Counted from the first letter of the stretch, positions 7,003 through 17,409 are shown. The stretch is 64,000 nt of DNA from Nostoc sp. TCL26-01 (GCF_013393945.1 NZ_CP040297.1:2186804-2250803), one strand, 5' to 3'. Numbers and translations: made by a program. The notes: a model not told the origin generated them from the sequence alone.

Positions 7003-8499
7003 ATGTATCGCCTTAATCAAAGAGCCTGGAAAATATTGTTTGCTGAAGTTAAAAAATGCAGTGGTCAAGACCAAATTAGTAGAATTGAGTTAGAAATAGT
7101 CATTAAACGTTTAGAAAAGCTGCGTCAAGAAAAAGGTTCCCCGGCTCAGATAGATGAACTACGAGACACAGTTATAGATATATATCCACAATTTAGCGAA
7201 AAAGTTCTTAAGCAAGCTGCAAAAGCTAATCAAGCACCTGGTCTTTTTGCCAAAATCAAATGGGTAACTATCATCTTGGGTGGTTCTGTTGGGGTAGTTT
7301 GGTTAGTGAATTTACCTTATCCCATGATTCGCCGTCCTGTAGCTAAAGTAGCACCAATACTGCTGTTACCCAGTTATATGAGTATGGATTATCATTATCG
7401 TGGGGTAATTAAAAATCTTCAGCAAGCTGACCAATTAATCAATAGAGCTACAAGTCCAGCTGACATAGAAGAAGGTGCAAAAAAAGTCAAAGCAGCACAA
7501 AAACATCTGGATAATCTACCTGTGTGGTTTTTGGGATACTATCCACAGTCGTACTGTAGTTTATTTGGTTGTAGTTGGAAGTTTACCCTAGATGAATTTG
7601 AAGCAGCTCGTCAGCAAGCAGCGCGGATAGAGGCTATTGTTTTTCAAGACCAGAACGCTTTGACACCATTCCATCAAGGAGAGATGGCGATAAAATTAGC
7701 CAAGCAACAATATGAACAGGCTACTAGTTCACAGGATAGAGAAAAAGCGATCGCTTCTTGGCAAGCCGGAATCGATCAATTAGAAGAAATCCCTCAACAA
7801 ACATTAGCCGCAAAAACAGCCCAAAGCAAACTCAAAGCCTATAAACGCGATTTTGAGAATGCACGTATCGGTAACTTCATTGCAGCTGCTCAAGAATTTG
7901 ACCTCGCCGCCGAGAAACTGAAACTCACCCAATCTCAAACAGCATCGGAATTATGGCGACAGTCAATTAACCGCATTAACCAAGTTCCTGTAGAAAACCC
8001 GCGCTATCTGGAAGCACAAAAGTTATTAGCAATGTACCAAGGCAAAATCCAAAGCCTTGTTGACCCCAATAGTAGCAAAATGATTGCAGGTGCTAAACAA
8101 TTTGCCCTGGCTGCGGCTAAAGCATCTCAAAATCCACCACACACAGCGACACAATGGCAACAAATCGCTAAACTGTGGTCAACAGCAATAGACCAACTGC
8201 AAAATATTCGTGTAGAAGAACCAGGTTATTTAGAAGCACAGAAGTTACTCGCAACATACCAAACCAACTTAGGAATTGTCGAGACTCGACTACAAGCAGA
8301 GATTGAGTCACAATCATTTCTCAAACAAGCCAATGAGCAAATCCAAAGTTTAATCGCGTCTCCCCCCACCGACCCACAACAGTTCCAAGGACAAATACAA
8401 GGTATCATCAATCAACTGAACACTATTAAACCAGGAACAACAGCCTACGCAGAAGGTAAAAGACTCCTAGCCCTGGCACAACAAAGACTGAAACATTAG
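7003..8499 (+). CDS. Single-pass membrane protein with long coiled-coil repeats, unknown function
   Basis: The 498-residue protein has a soluble N-terminal region, one membrane segment (about residues 88-106, WVTIILGGSVGVVWLVNL) and a long helical C-terminal part. That part holds repeated units of the form IDQLxxIPxEEPxYLEAQKLLATYQxNL (near residues 250-280, 325-350, 400-425 and 465-495). The repeats are probably TPR-like or coiled-coil helices; I do not recognise a named family beyond cyanobacterial hypothetical proteins. ATG 7003 is the first good start. Confidence 0.75.
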   Translation: MYRLNQRAWKILFAEVKKCSGQDQISRIELEIVIKRLEKLRQEKGSPAQIDELRDTVIDIYPQFSEKVLKQAAKANQAPGLFAKIKWVTIILGGSVGVVWLVNLPYPMIRRPVAKVAPILLLPSYMSMDYHYRGVIKNLQQADQLINRATSPADIEEGAKKVKAAQKHLDNLPVWFLGYYPQSYCSLFGCSWKFTLDEFEAARQQAARIEAIVFQDQNALTPFHQGEMAIKLAKQQYEQATSSQDREKAIASWQAGIDQLEEIPQQTLAAKTAQSKLKAYKRDFENARIGNFIAAAQEFDLAAEKLKLTQSQTASELWRQSINRINQVPVENPRYLEAQKLLAMYQGKIQSLVDPNSSKMIAGAKQFALAAAKASQNPPHTATQWQQIAKLWSTAIDQLQNIRVEEPGYLEAQKLLATYQTNLGIVETRLQAEIESQSFLKQANEQIQSLIASPPTDPQQFQGQIQGIINQLNTIKPGTTAYAEGKRLLALAQQRLKH

Positions 8500-8553
8500 C
8501 ATAAACTTGCTGTTACTGGAAATGTATGCTATATTCATAAATCGTGTGGTTAA

Positions 8554-8627
<74 letters not shown>

Positions 8628-9160
8628 TCAAATATCTAGAGTGACTAATGATTTATCGTCTCTGACAGGTTAATCTCGTCAGAGATGAATTGTTGTTATC
8701 AAGTAGAGACGTTGCACTACCATTAATATTGTTGTGTTGTTGTGTAGTATCAGCTGAATGCAGCCTTTGTATGATTCCTTCTCCTCTATGAGTAAGGTTA
8801 AGCCTGCATTTCTCACAAAACGGTAGGAGCGAATCATTCACGAATATCTGGTTAACCCGCCCCTACAGTCTCTGGACTTCGGTTTGATAAATTTCGTGAG
8901 AAATTCGAGTAAGGAATGAGGGCAAGTTTTGCATTCGTGCAAGAGGTTTATTCTATATTTATAGAACTAGATATATCTTGACTATAAATTTAGATAAAAT
9001 CCATCTCACTTACTATAAGAATCAAAAGTTCACATCTAACTAAAAGAGGTTTTTCATCCCAGTCAAAGAATCTATCTTCAGATAAATTCCTAAAACTTGC
9101 AAACTAGCTTAGGTTATGTACAGGCTCTGCAACAAGTGTTGGTTGTCGCAATAGATTTTC
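8628..9160. other. Intergenic region with repeat fragments
   Basis: No convincing gene. It holds a copy of the 5941-6021 repeat in mixed orientation (8831-8885: right arm AACCCGCCCCTAC followed by the reverse of the AAACCGAAGT end) and a single GTAGAGACGTTGCA half-site near 8703. The 5' leader of the hybrid kinase lies at the right end. Confidence 0.6.
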
Positions 9161-12100
9161 ATGGAGTATATTCCTAATTCTGCTTTGCTACGTTTTGGAA
9201 TTGTTGTCTTGACTGTGGCATTTGCGTGTACGCTGATGCTGTTGTTAGATCCTTGGTTGGGAACGCATGGCACTCCTTTTTTGCTATTTTTTAGTGCTGT
9301 GATGGTGAGTGCTTGGTATGGTGGGTTGAAGTGGGGGCTACTCGCCACTGGTTTATCTGCCCTCCTTAGTGATTATTTTTTCCTATCACCAAGGTATGAG
9401 CTGTCTTTAGACACAGTTAGTATAGCAAAAATGGGGTTATTTGCTGCACAAGGATGGCTTTTTAGTATCTTGTGTGAAAAGTTAAAAAATGTCAAAGGAC
9501 GAGATGAGGTGAATCTTCATCGGCTCCAAGTGAGTGAAGAAAGATTTCGCTTGGCATTAAGTAGATCAGATATCACCGTTTTTCAGCAGGATCGGGATTT
9601 ACGTTATCAGTGGATTCATAATCCCCAAGGTATAGCCACGGCGGAAGCAATTCTGGGCAAGTCTGATAGTGAATTATTCCCGGCGACGATAGCAGAGCAA
9701 CTAACAGCAATTAAGCAAAGAGTAATAGAGCATGATGTTTCTGCCCGTGAAGAGATTGGCATAAAATTACGAGGAGAAACTCTGTACTATGATTTGTTGA
9801 TTGAACCACTCAAAGTCAATGGTCAAATCCAAGGTATTACCTGTGCAGGGGTAAATATTACTGATCGCAAACAAGCAGAACTAGAAAAAGCTAAACTACA
9901 ACAGAAACTACAACAAGCGATCGCTCAAAAAGATAGATCATTAGCGTTGCTCAATGCTTGGGTGGGGAGTTCACCAGTAGCATTGGCTTTTTTGGATACA
10001 GAACTGCGCTATGTCTACGCCAATGAAGCATTAGCAATAACTAACGGCGTACCACAAGATCAACACATCGGACGCACCATTAGAGAAGTACTACCAGTAT
10101 GGGCTGAACAACTGGAGCCTGTTCTGTATCAAGTGATGCAAACCAGAGAGGCATTACTTAATCAAGAAGTAAGCGGAGAAACCTATCCACCAGGCGTATA
10201 TCGTCATGGACTAGTCAACTACTATCCTGTATGCCTTCCAGATGGAGAATTACTGGGTGTAGGTGTTACTGGCATTGACATTACCCAACTTAAACAAACA
10301 GCGCAAGCATTACGGGAGAGTGAAGCCAAGTTTCGCAGTGTGGTTGAGTCTAATATGATTGGTATTGGCTTTTGGGAAAGAGATGGCAATATCACAGAAG
10401 CTAATGATGCCTTGCTGCACATTATCGGCTATAGCCGTGAAGAAATAGTTGAAGGAAGAGTGCGTTGGCAAGATTTAACTCCGCCGGAGTATTTGCCATT
10501 AGACGAACAAGCAATAGCTCAATTTCAAGATAGTAATTATTGCATCCCCTTTGAGAAAGAATATATCCGTAAAGATGGTTCGCGCGTGCCAATTTTCATC
10601 GGGGGTAGTCACTTTGAAGGAACCTTAGAACGGGGAGCTTTTTTTGTCTTGGACATTACAGAACGTAAGCGGGCAGAAGAAGCATTGCGCTATATTGCCA
10701 AAACAAGTAGTACACTTGCTAGTTCCCTAGATTATGAGGCAACCTTAGAGCAAATTGCCAAAATTTCTGTACCACAATTAGCTGATTGGTGTTGTGTCGA
10801 TGTTGTGGAAGATGGCACAATTCGCCGTTTACCCATTGCTCATGTAGATCCACTCAAAGCTGAATGGGCGCGTCAACTCCAGCAATATACACCAAATCTT
10901 CAGAGCGCTAGTTTAATTGCTAAAGTCATCCAAACTAGTGAAGCAATCTTAACTACAGAAATCTCAGATGCCTTATTGACAGAAGCTACTCACAATCAAG
11001 CACATTTAGACTTGGTAAGGCAGATGGGAATCAAGTCTATGATGGTTTTACCCTTGGTAGCACATGAGCAAGTATTGGGATGTATGACATTTGTTACCGC
11101 AGAATCAGGGCGTTGTTACAATCAAGCTGACTTAGCCTTAGCTAAAGATATTGCCTATCGTGCTGCTCTAGCGGTAGAAAATGCCCAACTATATCTAGAT
11201 ATCCATCAGGCATTAAATCACTATGCCGAGTCCTTGTCACTTCTGGATGCACTACTAGCTGCTGCACCTGTGGCTATCTGCTTTTTAGATCGGGATTTGC
11301 GATATATCAGAATTAATCAGGTATTAGCAGATATTAACGGTTTGAGTGTGGAAGAACATCTGGGACAAAAATTTCGGGAAGTTCACCCCCAGATGGCAGA
11401 TGAGTTTGAAGCACAGATGCAACGGGTGTTAGATACCGGTGACCCCTTATTAAATCTAGAGATTAATGGCGAAATACCAAGCAACCCAGGAACTTACGGG
11501 TACTGGCTGGGAAATTATTACCCAGTTCACAATGCTTTGGGGGAAACAGTAGGTATTGGGATTATCCTGGCAGATGTGACAGCTACTAAACGAGCAGAAA
11601 TTGCCCTCAGAGAAAGTGAAGAAAGATTCCGGGCAATGTTTGATCAAGCAGCTGTGGGCATTACCCTGGTAACTTTAGAGGGAAAATTCCTGCAAATCAA
11701 TCCAGCTTTGTGTGAAATCACCGGATATAGCTATGAGGAGTTAAATCAGAAAAATTTTGGAGAAATTACCCATCCTGACGATTTGGATGCTGATTGGGTT
11801 CATGCTCGGCAAGTCTTGGCACGGGAGATTAACGGTTACTCTCTAGAAAAACGTTATATCCGCAAAGATGGTAGTATTGTTTGGGTGAATATTACCGCGT
11901 CGGCAGTATGGGATGATGACGGTAATCCCAAGTATGCTTTAGGCATTATTGAAGATATTAGTGAACGCCAAGCCGCTTTACAAGAACGCCAACAAGCCGA
12001 AGCAACACAAAACTTTTTAGTTGCCGCTAGTACTATCCTGGCGGCTTCTTTTGATTATGAAGCTAGTTTGAATAATGTGGCTAAGTTAGCAGTGCCTGTG

Positions 12101-14236
12101 CTGGCAGATTGGTGTGTTGTGGATATTTTACAACCAGACTGGTCAATTAAACAAATAGCGATCGCCACTGCTCACCCCACAACCCAGGAACTTTTAGCCA
12201 AAATTCGCCAGTCTTACCCACCGAAAGTTGATGATCAACACCCATTCTACGCCACACTCATCGCCGGGCAATCTATTTTTTATCCTCAATTGCCAGAGGC
12301 TATCTTACAAGCAATGGCTGAAAATGAGGAGCATCGACAATTATTGCAAAACTTAGAGATGCGATCGCTAATGGTGATTCCCCTCTACTCACGGGGGCGA
12401 ATATTCGGCGTGATCTCTTTTGTCACCGGAAATTCCCATCGGGAATATACACCACAAGACTTGGCTTTAGCCGAAGATATTGCCCGTCGTGCAGCTACAG
12501 CCATTGATAATGCCAGACTCTACCAAGAAACTCAGCAGGCTAAACAAGCAGCAGAACTAGCCATGAGTCGGACAGTCCGCCTGCAAAGCATCACAGCCGC
12601 CCTCTCAGAAGCTGTCACTCCCCAACAAGTTGCTAGTGTGGTAGTTAAGCAAGGCATCGCTGCTCTAGATGCCAGTGCTGGTTCTGTGGTTTTGTTAACT
12701 GAGGGGGGTAATAGTCTGCAAATGCTAGAAGCCGTCGGTTATCCACAATCTGTCAGAGATCACTGGACAAGTTTCCCTATCAGCGCTAATGTACCGATTG
12801 CCGAAACAGCGAGAAACGGCACAGCAATTTTTTTGGCAAATGTAGAAATGGTGGCGAGGAGATATCCGGCGATTGCCGATATTCCTGCTCAGACGGGTAA
12901 TTGTGCCTTTGCTTGTATTCCTCTGATCGTCAAGCAGCAGACAATTGGTGTTTTGGGTTTAAGCTTTGCCACAGCCCAAACATTTAATGAGGAAGAACAA
13001 AAATTTATGTTGACATTGGGGCAACAATGCGCTCAGGCGATCGCTCGCGCCCAACTTTACGAAGCCGAAAAGAATGCCCGCGCCGCCGCCGAATCAGCCA
13101 ACCGCATCAAAGATGAATTCCTCACCGTCCTTTCCCATGAACTGCGGACACCCCTTAATCCCATCATGGGTTGGGCCAAGTTACTCCGCACCCGCAAGTA
13201 TAACGAATCCACAGTCAACCAAGCCCTAGAAACTATTGAACGCAACGCCAAGTTACAAACTCAACTCATAGATGATTTGCTGGATGTTTCCCGGATTTTA
13301 CGCGGTAAGTTGCATCTCAACATCTGTGCAGTGGATTTAAAAACTACAATTAACGCCGCATTAGAAACGGTACGCCTAGCCGCCGAAGCCAAATCGATCA
13401 CAGTGCAGACATTCCTCTCTGATGCTGTCGGACAAGTCATGGGTGATGGCGATCGCTTACAACAAGTAGTCTGGAATTTGCTCTCGAATGCCGTTAAGTT
13501 TACCCCATCCGAAGGACGGGTAGAAGTATATTTGCAACAGGTAGGACGAGAAGCGCAAATCCAAGTCATTGACACAGGTAAAGGGATTACACCAGAATTT
13601 TTACCCCATGTTTTTGAATATTTTCGTCAAGCAGACGCAAAAACCACAAGAATATTCGGTGGTCTAGGCTTAGGATTGGCAATTGTCCGTCATCTGGTAG
13701 AACTCCACGGTGGCACAGTCCAAGCCGAGAGTCCAGGAGAAGATCAAGGGGCAACTTTTACGGTGAGACTACCAATACATAAAAATGCTGCTAACCTGAT
13801 GATGTGTGCGGAAGCAAGCACTACCACATCTGAGTTACCAGACTCCCTATTAACTGGGGTAAACATTTTACTGGTAGATGATCAAGCTGATGTCAGAGAG
13901 TTTTTCAGCTTTGCCCTAGAACAATGTGGGGCAACAGTCACAACAGCAGCATCGGCAACAGAAGTACTAGAAATTTTAGCCCAAACCAAGCATGATATCC
14001 TACTGAGCGATATCGGTATGCCAGAAATGGATGGTTATATGTTACTCCGGCAAATCAGAACATGGACACCAGAACAAGGTGGACAAATTCCTGCGATCGC
14101 TCTCACCGCCTATGCTGGAGAAATCGATCAAAATCAAGCCCTAAATGCAGGTTTTCAAAAACATATCCCCAAGCCAGCAGATCCAGCCGATTTAGCCCAG
14201 GCAATTGTACAAATTTTAGGCGATCGTCGTACATGA
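9161..14236 (+). CDS. Membrane-anchored multi-PAS/GAF hybrid sensor histidine kinase with receiver
   Basis: This is a 1691-residue sensor. It starts with a KdpD-like DUF4118 membrane region (about residues 8-108, GTPFLLFFSAVMVSAWYGG... GLLATGLSALLSDYFF). PAS domains follow (about 120-235, 255-385, 385-505), then GAF (525-665), two more PAS (690-945), and two more GAF (960-1110 and 1145-1290). HisKA follows (SHELRTPLNP, phospho-His H1326), then HATPase (NLLSNAVKF, DTGKGI, GGLGLGLAIV) and a C-terminal receiver with D1617 in LLSDIGMPEMDG. It can phosphorylate its own receiver and may pass phosphate on. The signal is unknown; the GAF domains lack an obvious bilin Cys-His. All catalytic motifs look intact. 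Confidence 0.92.
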   Translation: MEYIPNSALLRFGIVVLTVAFACTLMLLLDPWLGTHGTPFLLFFSAVMVSAWYGGLKWGLLATGLSALLSDYFFLSPRYELSLDTVSIAKMGLFAAQGWLFSILCEKLKNVKGRDEVNLHRLQVSEERFRLALSRSDITVFQQDRDLRYQWIHNPQGIATAEAILGKSDSELFPATIAEQLTAIKQRVIEHDVSAREEIGIKLRGETLYYDLLIEPLKVNGQIQGITCAGVNITDRKQAELEKAKLQQKLQQAIAQKDRSLALLNAWVGSSPVALAFLDTELRYVYANEALAITNGVPQDQHIGRTIREVLPVWAEQLEPVLYQVMQTREALLNQEVSGETYPPGVYRHGLVNYYPVCLPDGELLGVGVTGIDITQLKQTAQALRESEAKFRSVVESNMIGIGFWERDGNITEANDALLHIIGYSREEIVEGRVRWQDLTPPEYLPLDEQAIAQFQDSNYCIPFEKEYIRKDGSRVPIFIGGSHFEGTLERGAFFVLDITERKRAEEALRYIAKTSSTLASSLDYEATLEQIAKISVPQLADWCCVDVVEDGTIRRLPIAHVDPLKAEWARQLQQYTPNLQSASLIAKVIQTSEAILTTEISDALLTEATHNQAHLDLVRQMGIKSMMVLPLVAHEQVLGCMTFVTAESGRCYNQADLALAKDIAYRAALAVENAQLYLDIHQALNHYAESLSLLDALLAAAPVAICFLDRDLRYIRINQVLADINGLSVEEHLGQKFREVHPQMADEFEAQMQRVLDTGDPLLNLEINGEIPSNPGTYGYWLGNYYPVHNALGETVGIGIILADVTATKRAEIALRESEERFRAMFDQAAVGITLVTLEGKFLQINPALCEITGYSYEELNQKNFGEITHPDDLDADWVHARQVLAREINGYSLEKRYIRKDGSIVWVNITASAVWDDDGNPKYALGIIEDISERQAALQERQQAEATQNFLVAASTILAASFDYEASLNNVAKLAVPVLADWCVVDILQPDWSIKQIAIATAHPTTQELLAKIRQSYPPKVDDQHPFYATLIAGQSIFYPQLPEAILQAMAENEEHRQLLQNLEMRSLMVIPLYSRGRIFGVISFVTGNSHREYTPQDLALAEDIARRAATAIDNARLYQETQQAKQAAELAMSRTVRLQSITAALSEAVTPQQVASVVVKQGIAALDASAGSVVLLTEGGNSLQMLEAVGYPQSVRDHWTSFPISANVPIAETARNGTAIFLANVEMVARRYPAIADIPAQTGNCAFACIPLIVKQQTIGVLGLSFATAQTFNEEEQKFMLTLGQQCAQAIARAQLYEAEKNARAAAESANRIKDEFLTVLSHELRTPLNPIMGWAKLLRTRKYNESTVNQALETIERNAKLQTQLIDDLLDVSRILRGKLHLNICAVDLKTTINAALETVRLAAEAKSITVQTFLSDAVGQVMGDGDRLQQVVWNLLSNAVKFTPSEGRVEVYLQQVGREAQIQVIDTGKGITPEFLPHVFEYFRQADAKTTRIFGGLGLGLAIVRHLVELHGGTVQAESPGEDQGATFTVRLPIHKNAANLMMCAEASTTTSELPDSLLTGVNILLVDDQADVREFFSFALEQCGATVTTAASATEVLEILAQTKHDILLSDIGMPEMDGYMLLRQIRTWTPEQGGQIPAIALTAYAGEIDQNQALNAGFQKHIPKPADPADLAQAIVQILGDRRT

Positions 14237-14290
14237 TACCAATTTCCCTTAAATGTGAACAGTAGAGACGTTGCAATGCAACGTCTCTAC
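14237..14290. repeat. Dispersed repeat ending in a 29-bp perfect palindrome
   Basis: Positions 14262-14290 form a perfect palindrome with 14-base arms starting GTAGAGACGTTGCA and a single central A. It is preceded by ATACCAATTTCCCTTAAATG. The same arrangement recurs at 58859-58914. It lies just after the hybrid kinase stop and could act as its terminator, although no T-run follows. Confidence 0.75.
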
Positions 14291-14321
14291 TTTGATCCGG
14301 TTTGTTTGTTAGCTGAAGCGA

Positions 14322-14789
14322 TTACAGCCCGTAGAAATCCTCATCTAAAATCTGCTCAACCGAAAAAGGACAAACCAGTGGATATTCACTTTCCTGTGGG
14401 ACACGAACCCCAAATTTGGCTAGCTTACTTTCTTTTATCGCCAGCTTGCGACCATCAGGATAAGCTTTTTCTATTGCTTCTGGCAAAAAACTTTTGAGAG
14501 AAGGAGTATCTGACAAATTATTCAAAACTCGTTGACGATGTTCCAGTACCGAACTATACCAACTTCCTTTCATCATATCCGGTACATCATGTTGCACCAT
14601 TAACTTGAGTAAATGCGTCAACAAAATAGTCAAATTGCTCTTTAAAGCATTTTTCTCAGCCTTACCCAAATCAACTAGCTCCTCAATCAAATGCTCAATA
14701 TCGAGGGAATCAAATTCACGATTTTGTAACTGTTGAATCGTTTGCTCGATCCAAGATTGCAAATCGCGATCGTATAGGTTATTGGACAT
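14322..14789 (-). CDS. DUF29 family protein
   Basis: This 155-residue protein has the DUF29 signature: LYDRDLQSWIEQTIQQL, then DIEHLIEELVDLGKAEKNALKSNL, TILLTHLLKLMVQ, and a C-terminal region ending AYPDGRKLA... PLVCPFSVEQILDEDFYG. DUF29 proteins are common, often duplicated, in cyanobacteria and their role is unknown. The ATG at 14789 overlaps the end of the upstream DUF29 gene by 11 bases, so the two form a translationally coupled pair. Confidence 0.9.
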   Translation of the reverse strand: MSNNLYDRDLQSWIEQTIQQLQNREFDSLDIEHLIEELVDLGKAEKNALKSNLTILLTHLLKLMVQHDVPDMMKGSWYSSVLEHRQRVLNNLSDTPSLKSFLPEAIEKAYPDGRKLAIKESKLAKFGVRVPQESEYPLVCPFSVEQILDEDFYGL

Positions 14790-15237
14790 TCTTGAGATTA
14801 ACTCCGGTTTGTTGCAATAATGTTTCTACATCATGAGCAAAAGGACAATTATTAGGAAATTTCGTTTCATATTCCTTACTCATATTTTTATAAGCATTTT
14901 GATAACATTCATCGCACATAGTTAAAAAATAATTACCTAGACTGGGGGAATCTCGCAGAATACGACTTAATTCCTGTTGTGTACAGCTAATGCTTGCTTC
15001 CCAACCGCCATAACACTCTGGTAAATTGACATAATTACGTTTTAAGGCGTGTTCAAATAAAGTTGTCAAACGACTTTCTAATTCTCGTCTATCTCTCCTC
15101 CCCAATCCTTCTATCTCTTCAATTAAGTTTTCCCAGTCTACATTGCTATATTCTTGGGATTTTAAGCTATTGACAGTCTGCTCAATCCATAATGCAAAGT
15201 CTATTGTATAAAGAGTTTTTACTGGTGATTGAGTCAT
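14779..15237 (-). CDS. DUF29 family protein, second copy
   Basis: The 152-residue product is a diverged paralogue of its downstream neighbour. It shows LYTIDFALWIEQTVNSLKSQEY, DWENLIEEIEGLGRRDRRELESRLTTLFEHALK, a Cys-rich tail region (ECYGGWEASISCTQ, TMCDECYQ) and FPNNCPFAHDVETLLQ. It overlaps the next DUF29 gene by 11 bases, which points to one transcript. Function unknown. Confidence 0.9.
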   Translation of the reverse strand: MTQSPVKTLYTIDFALWIEQTVNSLKSQEYSNVDWENLIEEIEGLGRRDRRELESRLTTLFEHALKRNYVNLPECYGGWEASISCTQQELSRILRDSPSLGNYFLTMCDECYQNAYKNMSKEYETKFPNNCPFAHDVETLLQQTGVNLKNVQ

Positions 15238-15291
15238 AAAAAACTTGAGAATGCTTTAGCCATAGTTTAACCCAATGTTGAGAGACTCAAC

Positions 15292-15975
15292 TTACGAGGA
15301 ATGCTCCCGCAAAGCATAACCAACACCACGCACTGTATGAATTAGGCGACTCTCGTTATTTTCTTCCAATTTGAGGCGGAGGTAGCGAATATAGACCTCA
15401 ATAATATTAGAATCACCCATGAAGTCGTAACCCCAAACTTTTTCGAGAATTTGCTCTCTAGTAAATACTTGTCGCGGATGACCAAGGAGATATTCTAGTA
15501 AATCAAATTCTTTTGCGGTTAGCTCAATTCCCCGTTTACCGCGAAATACTTCACGGGTGCGGCGATTTAAACTCAAGTCTTCAAACTGTAACACGTCTTG
15601 GTCTGTTTCTTGGGTGCGGCGGAGATGGGCGCGAATTCTGGCCAGGAGTTCTTCGATGCTGAAGGGTTTCACTACATAATCATCAGCTCCTGCATCTAAT
15701 CCTGCCACGCGATCGCTTACTTCATCTTTGGCTGTCAACAAAATTACTGGCACTTTGTTACCTGTTGCACGCAAGCGACGACAAAGTTCTAAACCCGTGA
15801 GTCCTGGTAACATCCAGTCAAGAATGGCTAAATCTGGTGACGACTCCCGTGCTAAGGTCAAACCAGTAATACCGTCATGGGCTACGCTGACTTTGTAGCC
15901 TTCGCTACTCAGTTCCAATTCGACAAATCGCGCTAATTTGACTTCATCTTCAACTAACAGAATATTTGCTGTCAT
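15292..15975 (-). CDS. OmpR/PhoB-type response regulator
   Basis: The 227-residue protein has a receiver domain (acidic pocket E9-D10, phospho-acceptor D53 in [11 protein letters not shown]81, K103 in VVKPF) and a C-terminal winged-helix DNA-binding domain (about residues 128-222, [32 protein letters not shown]... [11 protein letters not shown]... RGVGYALRE). It is a transcription regulator controlled by phosphorylation. No kinase gene is adjacent on the same strand, so its partner is unknown; the large hybrid kinase nearby is on the other strand. It ends 55 bases before the DUF29 pair starts and could be co-transcribed with it. Confidence 0.92.
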   Translation of the reverse strand: MTANILLVEDEVKLARFVELELSSEGYKVSVAHDGITGLTLARESSPDLAILDWMLPGLTGLELCRRLRATGNKVPVILLTAKDEVSDRVAGLDAGADDYVVKPFSIEELLARIRAHLRRTQETDQDVLQFEDLSLNRRTREVFRGKRGIELTAKEFDLLEYLLGHPRQVFTREQILEKVWGYDFMGDSNIIEVYIRYLRLKLEENNESRLIHTVRGVGYALREHSS

Positions 15976-16044
15976 ATAATTTGTGAGAATTAGCTAATTA
16001 CTTTTGAATTCAGGCAACATTAAATAATGAAGATATTAAGAGGT

Positions 16045-16232
16045 AATTTATAAAGTAAACCTTAAATTTTCTGGTGCGTTATGGCAACGTTTAGCGCACT
16101 GAGAAACATGGTGCGTAAACAGTGAACAGTGAACAGTGAACAGTGTTTATTAACTGGTAACTGATAACTGGTAACTGATAACTGTTAACTGATTTGTAAC
16201 ACACCCTACCTTAATATTTACTTTATCAATAG
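16045..16232. repeat. Dispersed repeat with embedded heptamer STRRs
   Basis: The block begins TTTATAAAGTAAACCTTAAA, runs through GAGAAACATGGTGCGTAAAC, AGTGAAC heptamers and AACTGGT/AACTGAT heptamers, and ends TGTAACACACCCTACC. The same order appears inverted at about 51333-51440, so this is a mobile or copied unit rather than a chance STRR. Confidence 0.7.
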
Positions 16233-16259
16233 GCTCTAAATGCTTGACGAGATAATCTC

Positions 16260-16440
16260 TTAAGAGGATGTTTGAAAAGTATCGTGCGTGACACCAAAAT
16301 CTGAAAAACCTCACCCCTAACCCCTTCCCTAGTAGGGAAGGGGAACAAGAAAATAAGAGTTTCAAAGCCTCTCTCCGTTTCGGGGAGAGGTTTGGAGAGG
16401 GTTTTCTAGTATACTTTTCGACTTTTCAAACACCCTTTAA
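16260..16440. mobile_element. MITE-like element, 181 bp
   Basis: The left end reads TTAAGAGGATGTTTGAAAAGT, and the right end, reverse-complemented, reads TTAAAGGGTGTTTGAAAAGT, giving terminal inverted repeats of about 20 bases with few mismatches. The inside has no coding capacity but shows CCCCTTCCCTAGTAGGGAAG and GAGAGGTTTGGAGAGGG modules. Similar inner modules occur in the MITE at 40728-40888. Confidence 0.65.
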
Positions 16441-16509
16441 GATAACAGTTTCAGTTTTATCATTTTAACTATTGGCAATATATTGTTATATATAGGACTC
16501 ATATTTGAG

Positions 16510-16544
16510 TTTTGTATGCGTAAGCGCAGGCTACGCATACAAAA
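16510..16544. repeat. Perfect 13-base inverted repeat
   Basis: TTTTGTATGCGTA (16510-16522) and TACGCATACAAAA (16532-16544) flank nine bases. It lies far from either neighbouring gene and is probably another dispersed palindrome. Confidence 0.6.
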
Positions 16545-16786
16545 TTCAATACACCTTTATTCTTTCTTCCCAATCCCCAGTCCCCAGTCCCTAGTTCCTT
16601 ACCTCTACGAGTGATTCAGCAATCAAATCGGATTACTATAGATGAGGATATTATCTAGAAAAATTCAGAATAATCTAATTTATTAATCAGCCTCTTTTCA
16701 TAGTGATGAGTCAATCTATATCAATACAGGCAGTCGCAAAATGTCACAGCATTGATTCACTCACAAGCGAGAGTTAAGGATTAATT

Positions 16787-17284
16787 ATGCAAAGATTAAT
16801 TTGTGGTAGTTTATCTATTTTCATACTGACTACAGCATCTGCGGCAATAGCTGCACCTATAAATTATGCCCAGCTAGATGCGAAACCACCAGTTCAAACA
16901 GTAATCAACTATCAAGTTCCTCATATTACTGATTCTGGTGTCAGAAATAATACTCATTTCATTAGAGTCGCAGTTGTGGGAATGTCTCTACAAGACCTGA
17001 TGATTTCTATACCTAGCCAAATGGAACGCTTTAATGGTGTGAGGATTAGAGATAAATTTGGTAAAGATATTGCAGCCCAAATAGATGTTGGCAAAGAAAT
17101 TGTATCTATTAATTTTAATGAGCCTGTTAATCCAGGTGAGTCTGTAGAAGTGCTATTTACTGGTGTGAAAACAAGAGTACCACTAGAGAAGATCCTCCTC
17201 TATGGAGTCATGGCAAAAAGGGTGGGATTAGCTGGAGAAATCCCCGTGGGAACTGCTAGAATTGACCTCCCTGATAAAAATTAG
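16787..17284 (+). CDS. DUF2808 domain protein, exported
   Basis: The 165-residue product has a signal peptide (about residues 1-22, FILTTASAAIAAP) and a body typical of DUF2808: PHITDSGVRNNTHFIRVAVVGMSLQDLMISIP, FNEPVNPGESVEVLFTGVKT. The family is mostly cyanobacterial and of unknown role. The ATG at 16787 is preceded by AAGGA with eight-base spacing. A hairpin terminator follows its stop. Confidence 0.88.
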   Translation: MQRLICGSLSIFILTTASAAIAAPINYAQLDAKPPVQTVINYQVPHITDSGVRNNTHFIRVAVVGMSLQDLMISIPSQMERFNGVRIRDKFGKDIAAQIDVGKEIVSINFNEPVNPGESVEVLFTGVKTRVPLEKILLYGVMAKRVGLAGEIPVGTARIDLPDKN

Positions 17285-17314
17285 GTGTTGTTATTTTTCC
17301 AAATAACCAGTCTT

Positions 17315-17347
17315 AAATACCCGACTTCATGGAGAATTCGGGTATTT
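17315..17347 (+). terminator. Likely transcription terminator after the DUF2808 gene
   Basis: AAATACCCGA (17315-17324) pairs perfectly with TCGGGTATTT (17338-17347), followed by GAATTTATT. It sits between convergent genes and could serve both. Confidence 0.6.
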
Positions 17348-17409
17348 GAATTTATTAATAGCAATTTATAGCGATCGCTAGGGTAAATATTTGAGTTGTT
17401 GGTGAATTT

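Larger units (their letters stand above)
15976..16786. other. Repeat-rich intergenic region
   Basis: No gene is seen in these 811 bases. They hold, in order: a dispersed repeat (about 16045-16232), a MITE-like element (16260-16440), a 13-base-arm hairpin (16510-16544) and a short run of CCCCAGT-type heptamers near 16575. The last 60 bases should hold the promoter of the DUF2808 gene. Confidence 0.7.
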
